DNA of 52,663 bases, from positions 1-52,663 of the forward strand of contig JAFIFB010000029.1 of the NCBI GenBank assembly GCA_020832285.1, given 5' to 3'. Below the pieces are notes generated by a model that ran no database searches, was not told where the DNA came from, and saw only the letters and a program-made list of their open reading frames with translations. Positions within the stretch are counted from its first letter, which is position 1. The number at the start of each line of letters is the position of its first letter. Positions 1 through 10,348 of the stretch are shown in pieces. The DNA comes from Balneolaceae bacterium. GTDB taxonomy: Bacteria > Bacteroidota > Rhodothermia > Balneolales > Balneolaceae. The translations under genes and the position numbers were made by a program.

Positions 1-240
1 GGATGTCCATTCTGGATGTTTTTAATTCTTAAAAATCCTTCGTCATTACAGGACACGTCATGACAAATCAGTATGCTGATAACATGTTGTAAAAAAACAG
101 CATCATTTTCACTCCGTAAATTTACCCTGAAATTTTACCCACAATTTCTTCCCATGTCTTGGTATCAGTAGCTGATTTCCCGTTTTGATCTATATATTAG
201 AATGAAAACACAATAGAAACCGATCATTGCCCCGGATATC
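1..240. other. Gene-free left edge
   Basis: No open frame of gene length and no hairpin with a T-run is visible. The stretch is AT-rich and lies immediately upstream of the flippase-like reading frame at 241, so it probably carries that gene's promoter. I could not assign promoter elements. Confidence 0.4.
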
Positions 241-1227
241 ATGCGCTTCTGCCTCTATATACTCATCTCGTTAGTCACGGCCTTGCTGTTTTTATGGCTG
301 GCTTTCCGGAGTACAGACCTGTACCTGTTCAGGGAGCATCTGCTTGCAATGAATCCTGTCTAGCTTTTTCCTTTTACTGGTGCTTTTTTTCTCAGCCACT
401 GGTTTCGCTCCAAACGCTGGGGGCTGCTGATCAGCAGCAAACCGCCCGCACAAACCCTTTTTGCCGGCCTGATGTTGGGCTACCTGGTGAACACACTGGT
501 GCCCCGGGCTGGAGAACTTGCCCGTCCGGCGTATGTAGGCAAAAAAACAGGGTTGAGCACCGGAAGGCTGCTGGGTACGGTTGTGCTTGAAAGAGTCGTG
601 GATGTCGTATGCCTGGCTGCCCTGCTGGTTTATGTTTTTCTGACGGTTGCTTCCGGAAGCAGCCTCCCGGAACATTTCTATGGCGGACGTGTGACAGCAA
701 AAACGGTGTTTGTCGTGTTGTTCCTTCCGGGGCTTTTGGCTGCCCTCGCCTGGTGGTTGTATCGATATATGTCCATTTACGAAGAAAAAGGAACCCTTTC
801 CCTGTTCCTGAAAAAGATCCTGGGCATGGCAACGCTCTTTTGGGAAGGAGTAACATCCATCCGTAACCTCCGGCATCGCTCTCTTTTTCTCTTCTATACT
901 CTTGCCATTTGGGTGAGCTATATGGCGGTTTTCTGGTTTCCTTTTTTTATACTGGATCTACACGAGGCCTATTCCCCGGGTTTATCTGATGCACTGGTCG
1001 TTATGGTTTTTTCGGCAGCCGGCTTTGCCATTCCCACTCCGGGCGGCACCGGCTCCTTTCATTTTCTTGTTCAGCAAAGCTTAATAATCATTTGCGGATT
1101 TGCAGCCGAACCGGCACTGACCTATGCACTGATCACCCATGCTGCCATTACCGCTGCTGTTTTCATCGTTGGCGGCGCGGCACTCCTGTTCGACAGGATC
1201 ATCATCTCCCGCCAAACAATTATCTGA
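241..1227 (+). pseudogene. Flippase-like (LPG synthase TM / YbhN-type) membrane protein, interrupted by TAG
   Basis: From the ATG at 241 the frame encodes a hydrophobic N-terminus (MRFCLYILIS...) that reads for 40 codons and then meets an in-frame TAG at 361-363. The same frame stays open to 1227, and its residues match the expected continuation: a Trp/Arg-rich FLSHWFRSKRW stretch, several membrane segments, and the PTPGGTGSFH motif near the C-terminus. That motif is typical of the lysylphosphatidylglycerol synthase transmembrane (YbhN/AglD-like flippase) family, and total length (about 328 codons) fits. A single TGG-to-TAG change would explain the stop. Starting at the internal ATG 472 would remove the first helices, so I read this as a nonsense pseudogene, with sequencing error the alternative. 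It ends 3 bases before a convergent AraC-type gene. Confidence 0.75.
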
Positions 1228-1230
1228 GTT

Positions 1231-1623
1231 CTATTTTATTTTATATTGAAAATTTTTGATCAGTTTGTTTATCAACTCCCTTCGCTTCCCCGGTTCCATT
1301 TCTTTTATATTGGAGGGTGAATAACCCGTATGATATTTCACAAATGCGTACAATTCGTTATGATCTTTCATGCTGTGCTGCCAGGCAATTTCATTACCGG
1401 ATTTCTGCTCATCTTTTTCAAGACACTCCATAATGTGGATGAGGCGTACTGCAGTCAGCACTTTACCCGGATTGATCTGGTAATAGCGGACAAATACCCT
1501 CCGAAAATTTTTATGACTCCGGTACCCCATCGCCTCCGCCCATTCTGTCACTCTTGCAATCCAGTCCAGGTTTGATTCCAGGAGATGTATAGCCTGCTCT
1601 ATCGGTATTCTCTTTGTCTTCAT
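1231..1623 (-). CDS. Small AraC-type helix-turn-helix protein
   Basis: A 130-residue protein that consists almost entirely of an AraC-like DNA-binding region. The segment around residues 20-70 (RVTEWAEAMGY, SHKNFRRVFVRYY, INPGKVLTAVRL) has the two-helix AraC signature in which a Tyr/Phe-rich recognition helix is followed by the P-x-x-x-L-x-x-x-R-L motif. A second, weaker helical repeat follows (DHNELYAFVKYHTGYSPSNIK). There is no effector-binding or cupin domain, so it is a stand-alone regulator or the DNA-binding half of a split system. The target cannot be inferred. It is convergent with the interrupted flippase gene. Confidence 0.6.
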   Translation of the reverse strand: MKTKRIPIEQAIHLLESNLDWIARVTEWAEAMGYRSHKNFRRVFVRYYQINPGKVLTAVRLIHIMECLEKDEQKSGNEIAWQHSMKDHNELYAFVKYHTGYSPSNIKEMEPGKRRELINKLIKNFQYKIK

Positions 1624-1989
1624 GACGAATGTTTTTGATCCCGGGATGCGGCCTTGCAGTTATTTGCCTGTAAGAGTATACAAAACAGTATCTAAAAAAA
1701 AAAAAAACGAATTTTTCCGTCTTCGGATCTCCCCTATGAGCACAATTTTATGTTGCTTAAACAAGTAATTGGCGCCAGGGCGAGACGCCTCATTTTAGCT
1801 GCCGAATATTTGCTCTCACCGGCTGCCCGTTCCCCCACAGTAATTGGAATGGCCTTCTGCCGGAATCCCATCCAGGGGTTCAAACCACACAGGAAATAAT
1901 GGTGTTCGCTGATCTTAGAAAGAGATTCTATACATTTTTTGTTCTAAAATACGTACATCTAACAGAACGTTAACGAATCAACCCAAAGA
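1624..1989. other. Gene-free stretch with poly-A tract
   Basis: This intergenic region lies between the divergently oriented AraC-type and antitoxin genes, so promoters in both directions are expected. The one visible landmark is a run of 14 A at 1694-1707. I see no RNA gene, CRISPR repeat or gene remnant. Confidence 0.4.
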
Positions 1990-2271
1990 ATGAAGCGTAT
2001 TCAACTTGATCAGGATATTCGATCACTCTCAGATTTTCGGGCGAATGTAGCCTCTTATATAGAACGAGTTAAATCAAAACACCGGCCGCTTGTACTTACC
2101 CAACATGGTAAAAGTTCTGCAGTATTAATTGATGTGGAGGATTATCAAAAACTGCTGGATAAGATTCAGTTATTGGAAGAGTTATCCACTGCCCGAAAGG
2201 AATTAGATAATGGTAAAGGCCTTAGCCAGGAAGAATTTTTTAGTGAATTGAGAGCCAAATATTCATCATGA
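1990..2271 (+). CDS. Type II antitoxin, Phd/YefM family
   Basis: A 93-residue protein with the Phd/YefM fold signature: an N-terminal ASYIERVKSKHRPLVLTQHGKSSAVLIDVEDYQKLL block, in which short strands flank the R-P-L-V-L-T-x-H-G-K DNA-binding dimer core, followed by an acidic helical tail that normally wraps the toxin. Such antitoxins bind their own promoter and neutralise a co-encoded ParE/RelE toxin. Here the stop codon overlaps the ATG of a downstream frame (ATGA at 2268-2271), the usual coupling in these operons, but that downstream frame is only a stub (next entry). The antitoxin is therefore probably an orphan left after toxin loss. Confidence 0.85.
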   Translation: MKRIQLDQDIRSLSDFRANVASYIERVKSKHRPLVLTQHGKSSAVLIDVEDYQKLLDKIQLLEELSTARKELDNGKGLSQEEFFSELRAKYSS

Positions 2272-2333
2272 AAATCATTTGGTCGCCCACAGCTGATAGT
2301 GCGTCATTTCCGGCAAAATTTTTCCGGTTCTGA
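2268..2333 (+). pseudogene. Remnant of ParE/RelE-type toxin
   Basis: A 21-codon frame starts at the ATG overlapping the antitoxin stop and opens with MKIIWSPTAD, the usual N-terminus of ParE/RelE toxins. After about 11 residues the similarity ends and a TGA follows at 2331. An active toxin of this family needs about 90-100 residues, so this one cannot function. The DNA beyond the break contains an 18-bp imperfect palindrome (2310-2327) and no toxin-like residues in any frame that I can see, which suggests a deletion rather than a simple frameshift. Confidence 0.65.
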
Positions 2334-2383
2334 GCTATAGTTCAACCCGGTGGTTAATATTGACCTAAAACAAGATGTGTGAC

Positions 2384-3430
2384 TCAGATATTCATACTAT
2401 GAGCTATAACCCTTCTATCCTCATCTCTTATGAGATACATGATATCGTCCATGATTGCAATATCTCTTGCAGGTTCGGGAAGCGCCATCGAATGAATATA
2501 ATGTCCATTTTCAAGCTGATATACATCAACAAATGCATCCATACCATTTTCCTGGTCATTCGTTTTCAGATACAAAATATACAGCAACCCTTCAAACGTT
2601 GATATTCTTTGTGCAATCATGTCAGTCTCCGGTGCCGAAACAGTCCTCGTATCCCCATTTCCACCTTGCTGACTTGCCGGGAATTCTCTTTGGTCAAAAG
2701 TTCTTATTAATTTCGTTCTCTCTCCATTAAGATTAAAATAGAACAGATAACTGGCATAAAAAGGAACATAAACGAACTCTGAAGCGTCATCAACTGAAGC
2801 CAAATGCCCCTGAACCGAAAGAGGATTTGATGCCTGATTGCTTTTGAGTTCACCAAATTGATTTAATTTCTCTCCGCTTTTATCGTAAACTTCAAAAAGG
2901 CCTTCACCCCCCAGGCTGGAAACCACAAGGGCGTCTTTAACCCCGGTAATCCGCATCGGAGTACTTTCCACCACAAATGAGTTCATAAAATGATTCTCAG
3001 AGATCTGAAATATATTTAACATAATGTTTCGGAGGTCCAGAATATATATGGTGTCTCCGCTCACATAGTAATCCATAAACTGAGAGAATTCCCCCGGACC
3101 TCTTCCCTGTCCAATACCAATCTCATTTATATACGTTCCGTCAGGAAGAAACCGTTTGATTTTCATATCTCCATAATCACCAATGTACAAGAGATTGTCA
3201 TAATTTTTCAGGCTCATTGCATTCAGTAATGAATCCTCAATATCCGATTCCAGGTCCACTGGTTCAAGGATATTATCAAGCCATTTTCTCTCGCCTTCCA
3301 CTTCTTTTATCACTACTTCATCATTTTTTTCGGACAATTCAACCTGGTCTCTGTCCGACCTATTTAATCCAAAGTAAATTGCAACCGTGATGACAAGGAC
3401 TCCACTGATGATGATGATTCTGTTCCTCAT
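2384..3430 (-). CDS. 6-bladed beta-propeller protein, membrane-anchored
   Basis: A 348-residue protein with a single N-terminal hydrophobic segment (about residues 4-21) and no lipobox, so it is probably anchored in the inner membrane with the rest outside the cytoplasm. The body shows repeated beta-propeller blades (LLYIGDYGDMKIKRFLPDG, then GRGPGEFSQF, then DTIYILDLRN). The GxGRGPGEF motif marks the 6-bladed beta-propeller family abundant in Bacteroidota and Balneolota. No catalytic residues are recognisable and the role is unknown. A paralogue of almost equal length lies just upstream on the same strand (3746-4783), separated by a palindromic element, so the pair likely arose by tandem duplication. 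Confidence 0.75.
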   Translation of the reverse strand: MRNRIIIISGVLVITVAIYFGLNRSDRDQVELSEKNDEVVIKEVEGERKWLDNILEPVDLESDIEDSLLNAMSLKNYDNLLYIGDYGDMKIKRFLPDGTYINEIGIGQGRGPGEFSQFMDYYVSGDTIYILDLRNIMLNIFQISENHFMNSFVVESTPMRITGVKDALVVSSLGGEGLFEVYDKSGEKLNQFGELKSNQASNPLSVQGHLASVDDASEFVYVPFYASYLFYFNLNGERTKLIRTFDQREFPASQQGGNGDTRTVSAPETDMIAQRISTFEGLLYILYLKTNDQENGMDAFVDVYQLENGHYIHSMALPEPARDIAIMDDIMYLIRDEDRRVIAHSMNI

Positions 3431-3745
3431 ATCGTATTTTTCCGTTTTATTGATCTTGTATAAGAGTTAAAGGCGGTTTAAAGCAGGGTTCAGGCCGTTT
3501 GAAAAGCCTGCTTCCGCAATGAACCCGGCTCCTGCACAGACAAAAACCCGAAAACAGAATGTCTAAGGAGGCTTTGCAAAACCCACTCGTCAGACGATTC
3601 CAAAGCCTCGTCTGAACACTTCATGTGGTCTGACGAATGCAAAAGGCTACATGTATTTCCTGAGTCAATTCGTCAGACGAGTTTTGCAAAGCCTCCTATA
3701 AAAGCCTTCCATTATTTTATTGGAATCAAAAGATATAACCAAATG
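3431..3745. other. Spacer between the propeller paralogues
   Basis: This spacer follows the stop of the upstream propeller gene and precedes the start of the downstream one. Most of it is the nested palindromic element at 3566-3697 listed separately. The remaining about 135 bp before the downstream ATG presumably contains its promoter, but I cannot assign elements. Confidence 0.5.
3566..3697. repeat. Nested palindromic element with 17-bp perfect terminal inverted repeats
   Basis: The sequence AGGAGGCTTTGCAAAAC at 3566-3582 recurs as its exact reverse complement at 3681-3697, giving a 132-bp element. Inside it the core TCGTCAGACGA or its inverse occurs at about 3587-3597, 3608-3615, 3628-3636 and 3670-3680, so several alternative hairpins can form. 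The arrangement resembles a MITE or REP/BIME-like intergenic element. No coding potential and no clear target duplication are visible. A transcript attenuator between two propeller genes is an alternative. Confidence 0.6.
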
Positions 3746-4783
3746 TCAAAAGTCGATCCTGTTTTCAAATTGATGGATAAACGACTCTCCCTCCAGACCA
3801 TTTAGAGAATAAATAATAAAGTCATCCGAGTTAAAAAGAACGGATAAATGAACAAATGGAAGCTGAACAGATGAACTATATTCTCCTGAAGTAAGGTTAA
3901 ATTTGTCTATTAAAGCCTCCTGCTTTCCTTCACCATTTTTATCGGCAGGTAAAACAGTATATACATAGAGATTATTATTTTTATCAATCACACCATCCCG
4001 CATATATATATGATCAGGGGCATATGTAATTCGTTCTTCACTTCTTGTAACAGGAAATTCAAGTCCATCCGGAGTTTGTATAATCTGGATTAATTCCCCT
4101 TCGCCATTAAAATGATAAATCAAACTTGCATAAAATGGTATATAAACAAATCTGTCTTTACCATTCGACTGAATATTTCCATGCACTGAAAACATGTTTT
4201 GGGTTTGATCCTCTATAATTTCTCCAAATTCAATTATTAGATTACCTTCATAGTCAAACTTACTAAATAAATATTCTGATTGAGACCACTGTATTATCAG
4301 TCCATCTTCTAAACATGCAATCCTTGATGGACGATTATCTGCCGGATAACTTTCCAAATACCCTCCTGTTTCTACAGAATATGAATGGATCATAAAATTT
4401 TCGCTGTCTACAATCCATAGTTTATTCTTGCAGATATCAAAATCTGTTATGTGTTGTACCTCACCCGGTCCTCTGCCCCGTTCTATATCAATTTGTTTTT
4501 GAAATTCGCCATTGGTGTGATACACATAAAATGTAAAATCCGAATAATCTAAAATATATATTATTCCATCATTTTCTCTGATGAGTCCTGGCAGAAAGAC
4601 TTCTGATGTATCGGTTAATGGGTGGCTTTGGAGTTGAAGATTCTCTGCGTACGTTCTTTGAAAAATTTCGGGAGAGACCTCTGAAGATAGTACCGTAATT
4701 TTTTCACCTCCAAAACGCCAAAAATATAAACCAATCCCAACTATGACTAAAAACCCCAAAAGTTTCAGGTATTTTTGATTCAT
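3746..4783 (-). CDS. 6-bladed beta-propeller protein, membrane-anchored (paralogue)
   Basis: A 345-residue paralogue of the protein encoded at 2384-3430. It shares the N-terminal hydrophobic anchor (about residues 8-23), the ERGRGPGEVQHITDFDI blade motif and the FVYIPFYASLIYHFN segment (FVYVPFYASYLFYFN in the partner). The aligned order of motifs is the same, but overall identity looks modest, so the duplication is not recent. It is probably an extracytoplasmic repeat scaffold whose ligand or partner cannot be told from sequence. The ATG at 4783 is preceded by an AT-rich segment and an imperfect inverted repeat at 4838-4888. Confidence 0.75.
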   Translation of the reverse strand: MNQKYLKLLGFLVIVGIGLYFWRFGGEKITVLSSEVSPEIFQRTYAENLQLQSHPLTDTSEVFLPGLIRENDGIIYILDYSDFTFYVYHTNGEFQKQIDIERGRGPGEVQHITDFDICKNKLWIVDSENFMIHSYSVETGGYLESYPADNRPSRIACLEDGLIIQWSQSEYLFSKFDYEGNLIIEFGEIIEDQTQNMFSVHGNIQSNGKDRFVYIPFYASLIYHFNGEGELIQIIQTPDGLEFPVTRSEERITYAPDHIYMRDGVIDKNNNLYVYTVLPADKNGEGKQEALIDKFNLTSGEYSSSVQLPFVHLSVLFNSDDFIIYSLNGLEGESFIHQFENRIDF

Positions 4784-4837
4784 ATTTGTTTTAATTTTAA
4801 AGTATATAGTTTAAATAATTTTCCTTTTAAAAACAGC

Positions 4838-4888
4838 ACATGCTTAGCGATGAAAGTAATTTTCGACTTTCCCGTTCGCTAAACATGT
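4838..4888. repeat. Imperfect inverted repeat upstream of the propeller gene
   Basis: ACATGCTTAGCGA (4838-4850) faces TCGCTAAACATGT (4876-4888) with one mismatch. An inner pair, GAAAGT (4852-4857) and ACTTTC (4866-4871), would extend the hairpin. It lies between the 3' end of the broken O-antigen-ligase gene and the start of the propeller gene, both on the minus strand. It could end the first transcript or act as an operator for the second; there is no T-run directly after it on the minus strand to favour a terminator. Confidence 0.45.
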
Positions 4889-5025
4889 ACTTTAACCTCA
4901 TCAAAACCATTTGTAACACACCCGGGGCCCTGAACCACATTCCATAACCGTACATTCATCAGGGCCAGCAACTCCACAGACATGTGCACAATGACTCCAG
5001 CCATCTCCGGCAAATGTCGTCTGTC

Positions 5026-5988
5026 TTACAAATCACACAACCGGTCCCTCCAAAATGTATCCGGATCACCTAATTCTGCCGGCCCCAGCTTATTTAAACC
5101 GGGCCAGAACTGTTCGCCCTTTTCATCCAGCATAAAGATGTTTTCTTCCTGCCCGGAGGAAGCTTTCCAGATCAGGATGCGGCCATCGGCAGAGTCTTTC
5201 TTCAGGGAATAGATCGCTGCCATGCCGCCTGCAAGAATGACGGCAGCTATGGAGATCACAGCTCCTTTTTTTGCCAGTTTATTCAGATGGCCGGACAGAA
5301 ATTCAGCACCCCCATACCTTCGAAACACAAGGTAACCCGAACCGGCCGCTGCCGCCAGCAGAGCGGCCCGGGATTGTGTCGCAGGCAGCACCAGAAGAAT
5401 GGCAGCCGCAGAAATGAAACCGGCAACGGCAAAGAGATTTTTTCTGAAGACTGGTGTGAAATTCTGCACGAACCCTGCCCCTAACCGTTTACGAAACAGC
5501 CAGACACCCAATGTTACCGGAAATACCGATACCAGATATCCCGCATAGGGCCCCGGATTAAAAAAACTACCGGTAATGTTAAAACCGGAGTGCCAAGAAT
5601 AAAAAAACCCATATAACTGCAGATTGCCATAGGCTGCCTGGAGAAATCCGCCAACTGCCACTGCTAACAGAAACCATGGAATCATTTTGGGCCCGGTTTG
5701 CCGGATCAATAAATAAAGAAGAGCCAATCCCCACAATTCATAAAACCGAAAAGAAAAACCGATTACATCCTGTAAAAAATAGCGGTTCACAAGGATGTAC
5801 ACGAACAAGACTGACAAAAGGAGATCAATGATCGTAAGATGATTATCCCATTTTCCATTCCAGAAAAGCAGGTGTAGTACAAAAAGGACAGCAACTCCAG
5901 ATATACTATAAAGAAAAAGGAAGGTTTTCGCCTTTTGAGTGGGGTGGATCAAATTTTCCGAGAAGGCAAAAGGGATCAAGCAGATCAA
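5026..5988 (-). pseudogene. O-antigen ligase / Wzy-like membrane protein, truncated at both ends
   Basis: The 320-residue frame has about eight hydrophobic segments and two family landmarks: FNPGPYAGYL in the middle and DSADGRILIWKASSG near the end, both typical of the large O-antigen ligase/polymerase proteins of Bacteroidota. Full-length relatives continue for hundreds of residues after DSADGR, usually with a TPR tail. Here homology stops at SSG and is followed by about 45 soluble residues (QEENIFMLDEKGEQF...) of unknown origin. The 5' end is also lost: the frame is open upstream through 6017, where the ISL3 element begins, and the only start is a TTG at 5988. It most likely encodes a non-functional fragment. 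Confidence 0.7.
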
Positions 5989-6017
5989 TAAAGTGATGCA
6001 TAAAACATAAAAAAGGG

Positions 6018-8179
<2,162 letters not shown>

Positions 8180-8184
8180 AAAGA

Positions 8185-8976
8185 ATGAGAGAAGAGATTC
8201 GCATATTTTTGACGGCATTGATGTTTTATACCCGGATTCCCTGTCCGGCCTGGGTTGACCATTCGCCGGAATACATCGACAAAAGTACTCGATATTTTCC
8301 GCTGACAGGCTGGATAGTGGGAGGCGCGGCTGCTCTTACGATGATTGGAGGTGTCCTGTTTTTCTCATTTCCGGTGGCCGTGCTTCTTTCCATGGTAGTC
8401 TCGGTGCTTATTACCGGGGCGTTTCACGAAGATGGGTTTGCAGATGTATGTGACGGATTTGGGGGCGGCTGGACCCGGAAAAAGATACTGGAGATTATGA
8501 AAGATAGTCGCATAGGCGCCTACGGAGTGATCGGGATGATTCTGATACTCCTTCTGAAACTTTTTCTGACGATTGAAATACTGCATTTCGCCGGTAATGA
8601 GTGGCTGCTTATTTTACTGATCATCATCTCATCCCATTCGATCAGCCGGTTTATAGCCTCAACATTTATTGCCACGCATCTCTATGTGAGAGAGGCCGAT
8701 TCGAGCAAAATAAAACCGGTATCCAAGGCTTTTCCTGCCGGCTCCATACTTACACCAGGGCTTTTTGGATTCTTTCCGTTTACGGGCGTTGTCTATCTCA
8801 GCGGTAGTCCGCTTCTGATTATGGCCCTGTTGATTCCGCTTCTCGGCAAAGTATACCTGGGGCATTATTTTAACAGGTGGATAGGCGGATACACCGGAGA
8901 CTGTCTTGGGGCAACACAGCAGGTAACCGAAATTCTCTTTCTGGCTTCTGTTGTTGGTTTATGGAAATATATCTGA
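8185..8976 (+). CDS. cobS: Adenosylcobinamide-GDP ribazoletransferase
   Basis: CobS is an integral membrane enzyme that joins adenosylcobinamide-GDP and alpha-ribazole (phosphate) in the last assembly steps of cobalamin. The about 263-residue protein shows the N-terminal FYTRIPCP motif, the acidic GAFHEDGFADVCDGFGGG catalytic loop (about residues 75-92), the DSRIGAYG motif and several membrane helices, ending in GYTGDCLGA. Length is normal. I chose ATG 8185 because AGGTG lies 6 bases upstream; GTG 8176, overlapping the cobT stop, is the alternative. It is intact, in contrast to the broken cobT before it, and it overlaps cobC by 16 bases. Confidence 0.92.
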   Translation: MREEIRIFLTALMFYTRIPCPAWVDHSPEYIDKSTRYFPLTGWIVGGAAALTMIGGVLFFSFPVAVLLSMVVSVLITGAFHEDGFADVCDGFGGGWTRKKILEIMKDSRIGAYGVIGMILILLLKLFLTIEILHFAGNEWLLILLIIISSHSISRFIASTFIATHLYVREADSSKIKPVSKAFPAGSILTPGLFGFFPFTGVVYLSGSPLLIMALLIPLLGKVYLGHYFNRWIGGYTGDCLGATQQVTEILFLASVVGLWKYI

Positions 8977-9530
8977 TCCGACATACAACTCCCGATATTG
9001 AAAAAGGTATTGTCTACGGACAGTTGGACCTTAACCTCAGGGAGAGCTTTGATGAGGAGGCTGAGTCTGTTTTGAAACACCTGCCGGAGAGTTTCGATAC
9101 GATCTGCTCAAGCCCGCTGAAACGTTGTCTGCACCTGGCGCAAAAAATGGGTGCCCCGGTTTTGACCGATTCGCGGATTCAGGAGCTCGATTTTGGGGAA
9201 TGGGAGGGAGAGAAATGGGATCAGATCAAACAGAAGGAGCTAAACCACTGGATGAGCGATTTTGTGAACCGTACCCCGCCACAGGGGGAGAGTTTGCTTG
9301 ATCTGAGAGATCGTGTTCTCAGGTTCTGGAAAGAGATTCGGAAGAAGCAGGAAGGGACAATTGCAGTGGTGACTCATGCCGGGGTTATTCGAATGATCTA
9401 CTCCATTGTTACTGAAACACCTCTGGAAAATATTTTTGATTTGAATCTCGATTATGGATCTGTTCTGAAAGCAGAGGTTGATGGAAAGATCATACTTGTT
9501 TCTGGCGCGTCAATCAAATCAGATGAATAA
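8961..9530 (+). CDS. cobC: Alpha-ribazole phosphatase (histidine phosphatase family)
   Basis: A 189-residue histidine-phosphatase-superfamily protein that begins with MEIYLIRHTTPD, giving the catalytic RH dyad at residues 7-8. It continues with the SSPLKRC, ELDFGEWEG and VVTHAGVIRM motifs. Position directly after cobS, with its ATG overlapping the cobS 3' end, supports alpha-ribazole-5'-phosphate dephosphorylation. A longer in-frame extension back to 8877 would lie inside cobS and does not look like coding sequence, so I chose the ATG at 8961. A generic phosphoglycerate-mutase-like phosphatase is the alternative, but context favours CobC. Confidence 0.88.
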   Translation: MEIYLIRHTTPDIEKGIVYGQLDLNLRESFDEEAESVLKHLPESFDTICSSPLKRCLHLAQKMGAPVLTDSRIQELDFGEWEGEKWDQIKQKELNHWMSDFVNRTPPQGESLLDLRDRVLRFWKEIRKKQEGTIAVVTHAGVIRMIYSIVTETPLENIFDLNLDYGSVLKAEVDGKIILVSGASIKSDE

Positions 9531-9676
9531 ATATAAAAAAGGGAATGGAATAGATGATTCGTTTGAGTTGGGTAAAAATTGCAGGATATAGTTAAAGTGA
9601 TAGTCATGATCAAAAAAAAGTATTGTCGTTTTAATCTGGCACATGACTAAAACAGCGGATCTTTTCTAAGGATTTT

Positions 9677-10199
9677 GAGCAACAGCAGGTAGAGGTCTTC
9701 GGTTCACATGTTCAGGAGATAATTCAAAAGATGAGTAAAATCAGGTATACCGGTATTGATATTTCCAAATTGATGGTGGAACAGGCATCAGGAATCAATA
9801 AAGAGTGGATTGAAGAGAGGAGAGCGGACTTTATTCTTACTGACGGCAAAAAAATCCCTTTTCAAAACAAACAGTTTGATCTGGTTTTCTCTGTGAATAC
9901 GATCTATTTTTGGGAGGAGCCGGCGAACTATTAGCAGGAGATAGCCAATGTAATGAAGCCGGGTGGAGAGCTATTTCTGACTTTTGGGTCAAAATCGTTT
10001 ATGGAAAATTTTACCTCTATCAGCATACGGATTCAGAATCTATGATGCACATGAAGTGCAAGAGATGCTTATAACAGCCGGATTTACCCATTTATCGGCA
10101 GAGACCGTAAAAGATCAGTCAGAGAGCGTAGATGGTAAAAAAATTGAAAGAGAGTTTGTGGTCGTTGGCGGGAAGAAAGAGGATTCGTTTAAAAGATAA
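9677..10199 (+). pseudogene. Class I SAM-dependent methyltransferase, degraded
   Basis: Pieces of one methyltransferase are spread over two frames. The first has a trace of motif I (VEVFGSHVQEI, with the glycine loop mostly missing), then YTGIDISKLMVEQA, the ADFILTDG motif and FDLVFSVNTIYFWEEP. A TAG at 9932-9934 stops it, but the same frame continues with EIANVMKPGGELFLTFGSKSFMENF. Near 10014 the similarity shifts to another frame, LSAYGFRIYDAHEVQEMLITAGF, and runs to the stop at 10199. A lost N-terminus, a stop codon and a frameshift make a functional product unlikely. It follows cobC on the same strand but has no evident link to cobalamin. Confidence 0.7.
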
Positions 10200-10348
10200 T
10201 AGGTCTTTTCACCTTCGGCTCTCTTATTGATGCTTTTCATTAGCCCGGTTATCGAATCAAGACTGATTTCAGTCATATTTGTATTATAGATAATGGCGAC
10301 TGGGAAGGCCAATATAGTACCCGGTGAAACATTAAGATTGAGTAAAGG

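Noticed and set aside
241-1227. TAG readthrough or recoding (amber suppression, selenocysteine/pyrrolysine) in the flippase-like gene
   Set aside because: No recoding structure or pyrrolysine machinery is visible, and other genes in the window use TAG as an ordinary stop. A nonsense mutation is the simpler reading.
3431-3745. CRISPR array from the repeated TCGTCAGACGA core
   Set aside because: The copies alternate in orientation and are unevenly spaced without unique spacers of equal length, and no cas genes are near.
8877-8960. N-terminal extension of cobC into cobS
   Set aside because: The extra residues are low-complexity out-of-frame cobS sequence; the family start MEIYLIRH is at 8961.
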